From: Nitrospinota bacterium
Lineage (GTDB): Bacteria; Nitrospinota_A; UBA7883; JACRGQ01
DNA length: 64,000 bases
Assembly (NCBI GenBank): GCA_016217735.1
Contig: JACRGQ010000003.1
Coordinates: forward strand, 1-64,000
Reading direction: 5' to 3'
Shown here: positions 38,688 to 46,836 of the stretch, piece after piece
Numbering within the stretch: the first letter of the stretch is position 1
How the letters are laid out: each line of letters starts with the position of its first letter
Notes under the pieces: model-generated
What the model saw: only the letters and a program-made list of their open reading frames with translations
What the model was told of the DNA's origin: nothing
Database searches by the model: none
Made by a program: the position numbers and the translations under genes

Positions 38688-39611
38688 CTACCAGTCGAAT
38701 GCCCGAATATCGCGCCGGAGCTGGAACATCACTCCGAACTCGGTTCCCTGGTCAGCCGTATCGCCCCTTACAATACGGTCGGAATACAAACCGGCCTGCA
38801 CGCGGAAGCTGTGATCGGCAACGGGAAAATAATGTATCCACCCCTCCATGCGGAGCCGCTCTTTATCCAGCCAAGGGTTCCCCTTATTTTGGTTGTTGTA
38901 AAAAGTGTATTGCGGGGCGAAGGCGAAGCGGTACGCCGCCGTTTCGGACGGCTCGTAAATAATCGCGGGACGTATGATCAGCGCCCCTATCGCGGTGGGG
39001 AACGAGGTCACGATGCTGTTGACGGTATCGGGATTGCCGCCGGCGCCGGGAACCACCACGCCGGTCTTGCCCGCCGCGCGATGCTCGTACAGATAGGTGA
39101 CCCGCAGGCTGGGGATAAAAGTTCCCGCTTCCGCCGCCGCCACGCAGCGCGTCTCGTAGATGGAGAGATGGATTGAAAGGGTGGGTTCACGCCGGGCCAC
39201 GCTCCCGCCATCGGGAAAAAATACGAACTCCTGGTAATTTGCCCCGATATCGATCAGCGAAAGCCCCCTCTCCAGCCTTCCCGATTTGCCTGTGGCGGCC
39301 CTTGCGGCGCCAACGGTATATCCCACATACCAGCGGGCCGGCTGGTCGGGATGCGCGGCTTCAATCAGCTCTTCATTCTCGTTGAGCGGGACAAGAATAA
39401 AAAACCCGTCGCGCGGTTCAGATTGCCCGGCGCCCGTTTTTGGCTGCGGCGCAGGCTCATCCCCCGTCTCCAGCCGCACATGGGCGTACCGGTAGACCGG
39501 GGAAACGCCTAACAGCGCCCCCACCGCCGGCTCCGCCGCTTCCGCCCGCGGCGCGGCAACGGCGGCAAGGAGCGCCATACCGCACAGCCACCGCCTCATT
39601 GCGCTCCCCAT
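38688..39611 (-). CDS. Outer-membrane beta-barrel protein
   Basis: A 307-residue exported protein with an AAGGAG site 9 bases before ATG 39611. The signal peptide runs to about residue 25 (LLAAVAAPRAEA). The mature part shows beta-strand alternation (RWYVGYTVGAAR, YRFAFAPQYTFYN, FRVQAGLYSDRI) and ends in an aromatic residue (RAFDW), as expected for a barrel. No specific porin family is recognised; a lipid- or metabolite-channel role is a guess. Confidence 0.65.
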   Translation of the reverse strand: MGSAMRRWLCGMALLAAVAAPRAEAAEPAVGALLGVSPVYRYAHVRLETGDEPAPQPKTGAGQSEPRDGFFILVPLNENEELIEAAHPDQPARWYVGYTVGAARAATGKSGRLERGLSLIDIGANYQEFVFFPDGGSVARREPTLSIHLSIYETRCVAAAEAGTFIPSLRVTYLYEHRAAGKTGVVVPGAGGNPDTVNSIVTSFPTAIGALIIRPAIIYEPSETAAYRFAFAPQYTFYNNQNKGNPWLDKERLRMEGWIHYFPVADHSFRVQAGLYSDRIVRGDTADQGTEFGVMFQLRRDIRAFDW

Positions 39612-39823
39612 CGATTGCCGCTCCTTACCGGTTCATGATTAGTTGCCAGGTTCCGCCGCCGGGACGCGGCGCACTTCTCCCATACTTCTCATCGTATTTC
39701 GCCGGGGGTTACTTAAGGGGCCGCCCTCTTTGATATAGCGGGATTCCGGGCGGCGGGGAACATTTTATTCCGCGCCTCCCATTCCCGCTTTATTCGGTGA
39801 ATAATGCGGGCTATGATTGCCGC

Positions 39824-40576
39824 ATGTGGGTACACGCGGGGGGCCATAAGGTTTATTACGAGCAGGCGGGGGACGGCGAACCCCTTCTCCTGCTTCACGG
39901 CTGGGGAGTGAGCGGCGAGATTTTCAGGCCCCTGCTGATGCGGCTTGCCGGGCGGCTGGAGGTTCGGGCCATCGATTTCCCCGGCTTCGGCCAGACCGAA
40001 AAACCGGACGGCGCGTGGGGAACCGAAGAGTACGCCGAGCTGGTGAAAAAAATCCTCGATGCGTGGGGGCTGAAAAGCATCGATATCGTCGGCCACTCCT
40101 TCGGCGCGCGGGTGGCGCTCCGCCTTGCCCACCGCCATCCCGAATATGTGAAAACGCTGATACTCACCGGCGCGGCCGGCATCCGCATCCAAAAACCCGC
40201 GCCGCTCTCCCGCAGGCTGCTGGTGAAAGCGGGCAAGTTTTTCGGCAATCTCGGCGCGCCGGGACGGATGGTCAAGGAGGCCATATATAGGAAGGTCAGC
40301 TCCGCCGATTACCTCGCCGCCGGGGCGATGCGCCCCACCCTCGTCAAAGTGGTCAACGAAGACATGCGCGGCATCCTCCCCGCCATCACGCAACCCGTTC
40401 ATCTGATCTGGGGGGAAAACGACCGCGACACCACGCTGGAGGCGGCGGAAATCATGCACGCCGGGCTGAAGAACTCGACGCTTACGGTAATTCCGGGGGC
40501 GGGGCATTATGCGTTTCTGGACAGGCCCGAAGAATTTTACCAACATCTTAATAAGGCGCTGGGTGGAAGCAGGTAG
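39824..40576 (+). CDS. Alpha/beta hydrolase
   Basis: A 250-residue hydrolase with oxyanion motif LLHGWG, nucleophile elbow GHSFGA (Ser), catalytic Asp in WGENDRD and His in GAGHYAF. Start at ATG 39824: TATGAT (39812-39817) ends 6 bases before it with no Shine-Dalgarno; an upstream GTG (39797) would include the promoter. The last codons (AGC AGG TAG) fall in the left end of hairpin element C. The Mur-ligase-like gene 120 bases downstream is probably a functional partner. Confidence 0.85.
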   Translation: MWVHAGGHKVYYEQAGDGEPLLLLHGWGVSGEIFRPLLMRLAGRLEVRAIDFPGFGQTEKPDGAWGTEEYAELVKKILDAWGLKSIDIVGHSFGARVALRLAHRHPEYVKTLILTGAAGIRIQKPAPLSRRLLVKAGKFFGNLGAPGRMVKEAIYRKVSSADYLAAGAMRPTLVKVVNEDMRGILPAITQPVHLIWGENDRDTTLEAAEIMHAGLKNSTLTVIPGAGHYAFLDRPEEFYQHLNKALGGSR

Positions 40577-40667
40577 GTCGCACATTCCTGTGTGACATTG
40601 CCCCGCAGGGGCAACCGGTTGGCCCTTTGGGCCGACGACAGGCAGGAATGCCCGTCCTGCCGGGAAA
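40571..40667. repeat. Modular hairpin element C
   Basis: Order: AGGTAGGT end (40571-40578); GTCGCACA-TTCC-TGTGTGAC (40577-40596); TTGCCCC-GCA-GGGGCAA (40598-40614); GGCCC-TTT-GGGCC (40621-40633); GGCAGGA-7nt-TCCTGCC (40641-40661); then GGGAAAAA. The left end contains the stop codon of the hydrolase gene. Confidence 0.75.
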
Positions 40668-40695
40668 AAGGCGGGAACGAAAAAATGAGGGATAC

Positions 40696-42288
40696 ATGAC
40701 GTTTTACGGATACGCGGCGGAGGCCGCATGGATGTTCTTCTCCGCGGCGGCGATGCTCCGCTTTGCCCATGTGCTGCAAGCCGAGCGCTACCACACCGGC
40801 GCATACGTCAAATGGGTGCTGGAGGGGGGCGGCGCAAACACCTTCCTTCGCAACACATATGACGCGGCGCTGCACTTCACGGCCTTCGGCTTCCTCTTCC
40901 TGCTGTTCGGACAGTTGATGCGGATCAACCTTGCCGAGTTGGCCCTTACAGCCATCGCCATCTTCTGGGCCGCCGCCAATATCCGGGCGGATAAAGCTCA
41001 AAAGAAACCGCTCGTCATCACCGCGCGCGTCAAGCGTCTCTTCGCCGTCACGCTGCTCATCGAGGCGGCAATATTCGTCATCGTATTCTCCCATGGCGAA
41101 GCGCCGGCCGTCGCCACACTCGTGCTGCTCGGTTACGCGCAGCCGTTCATGCTGGCGCTCGGCAACATCGCGTCCGCCCCCATCGAAAAATCGTTGCAAG
41201 AGGGTTTCAAAAATCAGGCGCGCCAAAAACTGCGCGGCAAGCAGGTGGTCGCCATCACCGGCAGCTACGGCAAAACCGGCACCAAGGACGCGGTGGCGCA
41301 CCTGCTGGAAACGAAATACCCGCTCATCAAAACCCCCGGCAGCTTCAACACGCCGATGGGGCTGTGCAAGGTAATCAACGACAACATGGAGCCGCACCAC
41401 GAGATGTTCGTCACCGAGATGGGGGCCACCCGTCAAGGGGACATCAGGGAACTGTGCGAACTGGTCCGCCCCACCGTCGGCATCATCACCTCCATCGGCG
41501 TGGCGCACATGGAAACTTTTGGCGATATCGAAGCGGTGGCGCGGACGAAGTTCGAGCTGGCCGACGCCTTGCCGCCGGACGGCGTCCTTATATATAACGC
41601 CGATTATGAACTGGCGCGGAAATATGCCGATGGCCGCCCGCAAAAGAAAATCACCTACGGCCTCGAACAGGCCGCCGATTATATGCCCGTGAACCTGCGG
41701 TGCGGACGCGAAGGGAGCACGTTCGACATCAAAACGCCGCAAGGGATGATCGAAGGGGTGAAGATACAGCTTCTGGGGAAGCTCCACGCGCTGAACGTCA
41801 CCGCCGCTTTCGCGGTGGGGCGGCATTTCGGCATCGACCCGGAGCGGCTCAAGCACGGCGCGAGCACTTTGGCGCAGGTGGAAGCCCGTTTGCAGCTTAT
41901 CCAGAATCCCGGCGGTTACCTCATCATCAACGACGGCTTCAACAGCAACCCCGTCGGAGCCGCCACCGCCGCCGAGACGTTGGGGTATTTCGCGGGATTC
42001 AAAAAAATCATGGTCACCCCCGGCATTGTCGACTTGGGCGGCGAACACGAAAAGGTGAACTTCGCCTTCGGCAAGGCCGCCGCGCCGTTTTGCGATGTGG
42101 CGCTGCTGATAAACGAGCGGCGCACCAAGCCGATCGCCGACGGCTTGTTGGCGGCCGGTTTCGATGAAAACAACATCCTTCCTTTTCCCTCGCTTGCCGC
42201 CGCGCGCGGATGGCTGACGGCGAACGCCGACGCGCAATGCGTTGTGCTCTTCGAGAACGACCTCCCCGACCACATGGAAAAGTTTTAG
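40696..42288 (+). CDS. Membrane-anchored MurF-like Mur ligase
   Basis: A 530-residue protein from ATG 40696 (GAGGGA upstream). Residues 1-160 contain about four hydrophobic helices, absent from ordinary MurF. Residues about 175-530 form a Mur ligase: P-loop ITGSYGKTGTKD, TEMGATRQGDI and the DGFNSNPVG segment. Mur ligases add amino acids or dipeptides to UDP-MurNAc peptides using ATP. The membrane domain and the adjacent alpha/beta hydrolase suggest a specialised envelope ligation reaction, not canonical murein synthesis. Substrate unknown. Confidence 0.85.
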   Translation: MTFYGYAAEAAWMFFSAAAMLRFAHVLQAERYHTGAYVKWVLEGGGANTFLRNTYDAALHFTAFGFLFLLFGQLMRINLAELALTAIAIFWAAANIRADKAQKKPLVITARVKRLFAVTLLIEAAIFVIVFSHGEAPAVATLVLLGYAQPFMLALGNIASAPIEKSLQEGFKNQARQKLRGKQVVAITGSYGKTGTKDAVAHLLETKYPLIKTPGSFNTPMGLCKVINDNMEPHHEMFVTEMGATRQGDIRELCELVRPTVGIITSIGVAHMETFGDIEAVARTKFELADALPPDGVLIYNADYELARKYADGRPQKKITYGLEQAADYMPVNLRCGREGSTFDIKTPQGMIEGVKIQLLGKLHALNVTAAFAVGRHFGIDPERLKHGASTLAQVEARLQLIQNPGGYLIINDGFNSNPVGAATAAETLGYFAGFKKIMVTPGIVDLGGEHEKVNFAFGKAAAPFCDVALLINERRTKPIADGLLAAGFDENNILPFPSLAAARGWLTANADAQCVVLFENDLPDHMEKF

Positions 42289-42309
42289 TAATTTGCTATA
42301 CTGCTTTTC

Positions 42310-42849
42310 ATGGGCGGAGACGGGCGGAAATTATCGATGAAAGGGAGCGCCTCAACGCTTCCCGCTGTCGAAAGAAGTATTTACCTGATCCGTGGCCACA
42401 AAGTTCTTTTAAGTCCCGATCTCGCGGCGCTCTACGAAATTGAGAATAGGATTCTCGTTCAGGCGGTGAAAAGGAATCTAAACCGCTTCCCGGAAGATTT
42501 CATGTTCCAATTGACCGTGGAAGAATCCAAAAACTTGAAATCACAATTTGTGACTTCAAGTTGGGGTGGGCGGCGGCATCCGCCCTATGCCTTCACCGAG
42601 CAGGGGGTGGCCATGCTGTCCAGCGTGCTGAAAAGCCCCCGCGCCATCGCCGTGAACATTGAGATCATGCGGACATTCGTAAAACTGCGGCAGTTCCTTG
42701 CCACAAACGAAGGGCTGGCCCGCAAATTGGCGGATGTTGAAAAGAAATACGACCGCCAATTCAAAGCCGTATTCGACGCCATTCGGCAACTTATGGAACC
42801 GCCTCAAAGATTGAGCAAGCCAAAAATCGGATTTCGGCGCAAAGATTGA
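42310..42849 (+). CDS. ORF6N-domain protein
   Basis: A 179-residue protein with the ORF6N DNA-binding domain (about 20-110): [35 protein letters not shown] and [16 protein letters not shown], then a coiled-coil tail. ORF6N domains are typical of phage and mobile-element regulators but solitary chromosomal copies are common. TGC-TATACT (42294-42302) lies 7 bases before the ATG and no Shine-Dalgarno is seen, so leaderless translation is likely. Probably acquired. Confidence 0.85.
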   Translation: MGGDGRKLSMKGSASTLPAVERSIYLIRGHKVLLSPDLAALYEIENRILVQAVKRNLNRFPEDFMFQLTVEESKNLKSQFVTSSWGGRRHPPYAFTEQGVAMLSSVLKSPRAIAVNIEIMRTFVKLRQFLATNEGLARKLADVEKKYDRQFKAVFDAIRQLMEPPQRLSKPKIGFRRKD

Positions 42850-42860
42850 GGACAATTTCC

Positions 42861-43190
42861 ATGAAAACCGATTCCTTTAAAGATTTTGTGATGGACCAGT
42901 TGGCGGGGTTCGGGGCCACCGCGCGGCCGATGTTCGGCGGCTACGGTTTATACAAAGGGGATGCGTTCTTCGGCATCATCATTAAAGAGCGTCTCTACTT
43001 CAAGACGGATGCGGCCACCCGGCTGCCGTATGAGGAACGGGGGATGAAGCCGTTCAAGGCGAGCGCCACGCAGACGCTCAAAAATTACATGGAAGTGCCG
43101 CCCGACATCCTTGAAGACGCGGAAGAGCTGAAAAGCTGGGCGCGCGCCGCCGCCGCGCTGAAAAAGCCCGCCCCCAAAAAGCGCCGCTGA
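42861..43190 (+). CDS. TfoX N-terminal-domain protein
   Basis: A 109-residue protein with a TfoX_N-type domain (FGGYGLYKGDAFFGIIIKER region at about 24-43). Such small proteins are common and of unknown role; they share the fold of the competence regulator TfoX N-domain without its C-terminal half. Start ATG 42861 has GAGGAC 8 bases upstream. It follows the ORF6N gene by 11 bases. Confidence 0.75.
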   Translation: MKTDSFKDFVMDQLAGFGATARPMFGGYGLYKGDAFFGIIIKERLYFKTDAATRLPYEERGMKPFKASATQTLKNYMEVPPDILEDAEELKSWARAAAALKKPAPKKRR

Positions 43191-43215
43191 CTGCCGCCCC
43201 ACTGGGCCGGTGATC

Positions 43216-43370
43216 AGGTAGGTCACACAGCCTGTGTGACATTGCCCCGCAGGGGCAACCGCTTTCGGCCCGGTGGGCCGATGACAGGCAGGATGGGAGG
43301 AGCGGAACGGCTTTTTCCATCCGCTCCGGAGATGGCCTATAGGCCGTTGCCCGTCCTGCCAGGAAAAGGT
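43216..43370. repeat. Modular hairpin element D
   Basis: In the 364-base spacer before the nfn genes. Order: AGGTAGGT end; GTCACACA-GCC-TGTGTGAC (43222-43240); TTGCCCC-GCA-GGGGCAA (43242-43258); TCGGCCC-GGT-GGGCCGA (43265-43281); GGAGCGGA...TCCGCTCC (43299-43306/43320-43327); ATGGCCT-AT-AGGCC (43332-43345); an outer GGCAGGA/TCCTGCC pair (43287-43293/43354-43360). Shares order and modules with element C but has an extra inserted module. Confidence 0.75.
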
Positions 43371-43468
43371 GAAGAACTCTTTTAGGTGATTGCGCCCATC
43401 TCCCCCTAATGTTAGTATGCGAGGTCTGATAATCCGGAAGAGGGGGCACACTTTTGGATTTAAGGTGC

Positions 43469-43529
43469 GTATTAACGGTGTGTTTAAGCACCGCGTAACG
43501 GCTTTCGCAAAAAGGAAAAGCGTTAATAC
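43469..43529. promoter_or_regulatory. Inverted repeat and -10 upstream of the nfn operon
   Basis: GTATTAACG (43469-43477) and CGTTAATAC (43521-43529) form a perfect 9-bp inverted repeat with centres 52 bases apart (about five helical turns). The right arm includes the likely -10 (TAATAC, 43524-43529), 25 bases before the ATG. Repression by looping is possible. Confidence 0.45.
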
Positions 43530-43554
43530 TTACTGTTCATAAGGAAGCGGGTAT

Positions 43555-45192
43555 ATGACAGAACAAATCAAATCCATCATCAAAGACATTCGTATCGACA
43601 ACGAAACGGAGACGGAGCGCGCGCTGGAGGCGGCGGCCAGGCTGACCGGCCTGAGCGACGCGGAAAAGACGGAGCTGGCGGCGGGCCTCTCGGCCCTCTT
43701 CTACCACGATCTCCACGGCAAGACGGGCCTTATACGGCTGGCCAGCCAAGCCGAGGACGTGATCGCCTCGCTCGGCACGGCGGTCATCCCGTTCCTGATA
43801 GGCGAAATGACCCAGGCCGACGCCGAATCGGCCGCGCATTTCGGCCGGGTGATCGCCCGCAGCAAGGCGGCGGCGGTGAAGCCCATGCTGGAGGCGATCA
43901 ACAAAAACCGCGCCGACGATTACGCCTTCCTGAACCTCATCTCCACCATCTCCTGCTTCAAGGATCCGGCCGCGCTGGAGGCGATGCCGGAAATACTGGT
44001 GGCCTCAAAGGCGAAAAATGAGCGGCTCCGGGCCGAAGCGCTTTACGCCGCCGGCCGCCTGGTCCGGAACCTCGGCTCGGACCGGTTCGATGATACTTTG
44101 CGGCTCAAAATGTTCGACACCTGTTTTGAAGCTTTGAAGGACAAGATGCCCTTGGTGCGGCGCAACGCCGTCGCCTCGCTGGGGAAAATCGCTGAAAAAG
44201 GGATGCTGACGGCGGAACAGGAACGAAAAGTCCGGGAAAAATTCAGGGGGCTGCTCGGCATTGACGGCGCGCACAACTGGGACAGCGCCTATATCGTACA
44301 GCAACAGGCCCAGCAGTACCTCAAGTTCCTGAAAGAGGGCGACAGCGCCCAAAGCCGCTATCACCAGACCTTCAGGATACTGGAAAAAAGGGAACTGTGC
44401 CCCGACACCTACTACTACTCCATCGACGCCCCGCTGATCGCCCGCAAGCTCGTGGCCGGCCAGTTCATCATCATCCGCCCCAACGAGCACGGCGAGCGGA
44501 TTCCGCTCTCCATCGCCGGGTGGGACGCCGAAAAGGGCACCATCAACGTCATCATCATGTCCGCCGGGCGCAGCTCGCGCGAGATCAACATGATGAACGT
44601 GGGCGACCGGCTGGCCGACGTGGTTGGCCCGCTGGGCCAGCACAGCCATGTGAAAAAACACGACGGCGTCTGCGTGGTCATCGGCGGCGGCTACGGCACC
44701 GGCGCGGTGCTGCCGACCGCCCGCGCGCTGAAAAAGGCCGGCAACAAGGTGTACGGCATCGTGGGCGCGCGCAACGAGAAGCTGCTCATCATGGAAGACG
44801 AGCTGAAGCAGGCGTGCGACGAGGTGCTGGTCACCACCAACGACGGCACCAAGGGGATACAGGGCTTCGTCACCCACGCCATGGAAGCGATTTTGAAACG
44901 GGGGGAGAAGATTTCCCACGTGCTGGCCATCGGCCCGGTGCCGATGATGATGGCCGTGGCGAACATGACCAAGCCGCTCGGCATCGAGACCTTCGTCTCC
45001 CTCAACGCCATCATGGTGGACGGCACCGGCATGTGCGGCGCCTGCCGCGTCTCGGTGGGGGGCAAAACGAGATTCGCCTGCTTCCACGGCCCGGATTTCA
45101 ACGGCCACGAAGTGGACTTCGACCAGCTCATGAAACGGCAAAAAATGTTCGTCGGAAAAGAAAAACTGGCCCTTGAGGCGATGGGGAAATAA
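43555..45192 (+). CDS. NfnA/SudB-type FAD reductase subunit with N-terminal HEAT-like domain
   Basis: A 545-residue fusion. Residues 1-250: alpha-helical HEAT-like repeats (LGKIAEKGMLTAEQ and similar). Residues about 265-545: a ferredoxin-NADP-reductase-like domain with FAD site (IPLSIAGW), the NAD segment GGGYGTGAVLPTARAL and a C-terminal Fe-S cysteine cluster (GMCGACRVSVGG...FACFHG), as in NfnA, SudB and the glutamate-synthase-associated reductase. Normal NfnA has about 280 residues, so the HEAT part is extra. It precedes its partner nfnB by 13 bases. Confidence 0.85.
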   Translation: MTEQIKSIIKDIRIDNETETERALEAAARLTGLSDAEKTELAAGLSALFYHDLHGKTGLIRLASQAEDVIASLGTAVIPFLIGEMTQADAESAAHFGRVIARSKAAAVKPMLEAINKNRADDYAFLNLISTISCFKDPAALEAMPEILVASKAKNERLRAEALYAAGRLVRNLGSDRFDDTLRLKMFDTCFEALKDKMPLVRRNAVASLGKIAEKGMLTAEQERKVREKFRGLLGIDGAHNWDSAYIVQQQAQQYLKFLKEGDSAQSRYHQTFRILEKRELCPDTYYYSIDAPLIARKLVAGQFIIIRPNEHGERIPLSIAGWDAEKGTINVIIMSAGRSSREINMMNVGDRLADVVGPLGQHSHVKKHDGVCVVIGGGYGTGAVLPTARALKKAGNKVYGIVGARNEKLLIMEDELKQACDEVLVTTNDGTKGIQGFVTHAMEAILKRGEKISHVLAIGPVPMMMAVANMTKPLGIETFVSLNAIMVDGTGMCGACRVSVGGKTRFACFHGPDFNGHEVDFDQLMKRQKMFVGKEKLALEAMGK

Positions 45193-45205
45193 GGGAGACA
45201 CGACC

Positions 45206-46687
45206 ATGGCAGATTTAAGTTCAAAAGAAAGAATGGCGATTCCGTTTGTCCATATGCCGCTGAACCCCGGCGAAAAGCGGATACATAATTTTGACGAGGT
45301 TCCCATCGGCTACACCGCCGAACAGGCGATGCAGGAGGCCAGGCGTTGCATCCAGTGCAAAAAGCCGGGCTGCATCGGCGGCTGCCCGGTCGGCATCAAC
45401 ATCCCGGCCTTCCTCGAACTGATCGAAGAAGGCAAGTTCGCGGAGGCGGCCAAGAAGATACGCGAGACCAACTTCCTCCCGGCCGCCTGCGGCCGCGTCT
45501 GCCCGCAGGACAAGCAGTGCCAGGCCGTCTGCGTGGTGGGCAAAAAAACCGACCCGGTCGGCATCGGCAACCTCGAACGTTTCGCCGCCGACTGGGAACG
45601 GACCCACGGCACATTCACCGCGCCGGTCATCCCGGCCCCCACCGGCAAGCGGGTGGCGGTCATCGGCTCCGGCCCGGCCGGCCTCACCGCCGCCTACGAG
45701 CTTCGCATGCGCGGCCACGAGGTGGTGGTATTCGAAGCCTTCCACCGCGGCGGCGGCGTGATGGTCTACGGCATTCCGCGCTTCCGCCTGCCGCTTGAGA
45801 TCATCGACCAGGACATCAGGATGCTCGAAAACATGGGCGTGCAGTTCGTCTACGACATGATCATCGGCAACGTGCTTTCGCTGGACGACCTGCTGATAGC
45901 CGAGAAGTTCGACGCGCTCTTTATCGGCACCGGCGCCGGCCTCCCCAAGATGCTCGGCATCCCCGGCGAGAACAGCAACGGCGTCTACAGCGCCAACGAA
46001 TATCTCACCCGCATCTACCTGATGCAGGCAAACGATTTCCCCCGCTACGTCACCCCGATAGAGCAGGGCAAGCGCGTGGGAGTCATCGGCGCGGGCAACA
46101 CCGCGATGGATACGCTCCGCACCGCCAAGCGGATGGGCAGCGAGGTGACCTGCTATTACCGCCGCACCCGCGACGAGGCCCCGGCCCGCACCGAGGAGGT
46201 GGAGCACGCCGAGCAGGAGTTCCTCAACTGGAAGTGGCTGCACAACCCGGTCGAGATCATCGCCGACGCGAATAACAACGTAAAGGCCATCAAGTGCGAA
46301 AAGATGAAGCTCTCCGACCCCGATTCGTCCGGCCGCCGCAAGCCGATCGGCACCGGCGAATTCGTCACCGACGAAATCGACACCATCGTCTTCTCGCTCG
46401 GCTGCGACGTGAACCCGATCATCCCGGCCACCGACAAGGAGATACGGATCAACAAGTGGGGCATCGTGATGGTGGACAGGGATACCAACATGACCACCAA
46501 GGAAAAAGTCTTCGCCGGCGGCGACGTGGTCACCGGCGGCTCCACCGTCATCCTGGCGATGGGTCAGGCCAAGACCGCCGCCCTGAATATGCACAAGTAC
46601 CTTATGGGCGAAATCAGGTGGGATACCGGCAAAATCCCGACCGATCCCAACGCCCCCGGCATCGTATGGGAAGGAAAAACCAAGTAA
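45206..46687 (+). CDS. NfnB/GltD-type flavoprotein with Fe-S clusters
   Basis: A 493-residue protein of the GltD/NfnB/SudA family. N-terminal cysteines CIQCKKPGCIGGCPVG and CGRVCPQDKQC bind two [4Fe-4S] clusters, followed by FAD (VIGSGPAGLTAAYEL) and NADPH (VIGAGNTAMDTLR) sites. With the upstream NfnA-like subunit it should form an NADH/ferredoxin:NADP+ oxidoreductase (electron bifurcating) or sulfide dehydrogenase. The partner favours Nfn. ATG 45206 has GGGAG upstream. A strong terminator follows. Confidence 0.9.
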   Translation: MADLSSKERMAIPFVHMPLNPGEKRIHNFDEVPIGYTAEQAMQEARRCIQCKKPGCIGGCPVGINIPAFLELIEEGKFAEAAKKIRETNFLPAACGRVCPQDKQCQAVCVVGKKTDPVGIGNLERFAADWERTHGTFTAPVIPAPTGKRVAVIGSGPAGLTAAYELRMRGHEVVVFEAFHRGGGVMVYGIPRFRLPLEIIDQDIRMLENMGVQFVYDMIIGNVLSLDDLLIAEKFDALFIGTGAGLPKMLGIPGENSNGVYSANEYLTRIYLMQANDFPRYVTPIEQGKRVGVIGAGNTAMDTLRTAKRMGSEVTCYYRRTRDEAPARTEEVEHAEQEFLNWKWLHNPVEIIADANNNVKAIKCEKMKLSDPDSSGRRKPIGTGEFVTDEIDTIVFSLGCDVNPIIPATDKEIRINKWGIVMVDRDTNMTTKEKVFAGGDVVTGGSTVILAMGQAKTAALNMHKYLMGEIRWDTGKIPTDPNAPGIVWEGKTK

Positions 46688-46717
46688 GCCGCGCCCGCCG
46701 TTCACCGCATACCAACC

Positions 46718-46750
46718 CCCGGCGCCACAATGGCGCCGGGTTTTTTTTAT
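46718..46750 (+). terminator. Rho-independent terminator after nfnB
   Basis: CCCGGCGCCA (46718-46727), loop CAA, TGGCGCCGGG (46731-46740), then eight T. Confidence 0.85.
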
Positions 46751-46769
46751 TTCTTTACCCGCCACCCCG

Positions 46770-46786
46770 CCCCCCCCCCCCCCCCC
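46770..46786. repeat. 17-base poly-C tract upstream of the radical SAM gene
   Basis: A run of 17 C residues lies about 38-54 bases upstream of the -10 (46824-46829) of the next gene, i.e. just upstream of the -35 zone. Such tracts are prone to slipped-strand length change. Confidence 0.7.
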
Positions 46787-46836
46787 GCGGACATCCCGCC
46801 TTTCATCGGCATAAAGAATCGCGTAATATTGCCGAT

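Noticed and set aside
40537-42273. 578-codon frame opposite the Mur-ligase-like gene
   Set aside because: Antisense shadow; the plus-strand frame has a P-loop, membrane helices and a ribosome site.
42310-43190. Prophage remnant around the ORF6N gene
   Set aside because: No integrase, structural or lysis genes and no attachment repeats are visible; the ORF6N and TfoX-domain genes stand alone.
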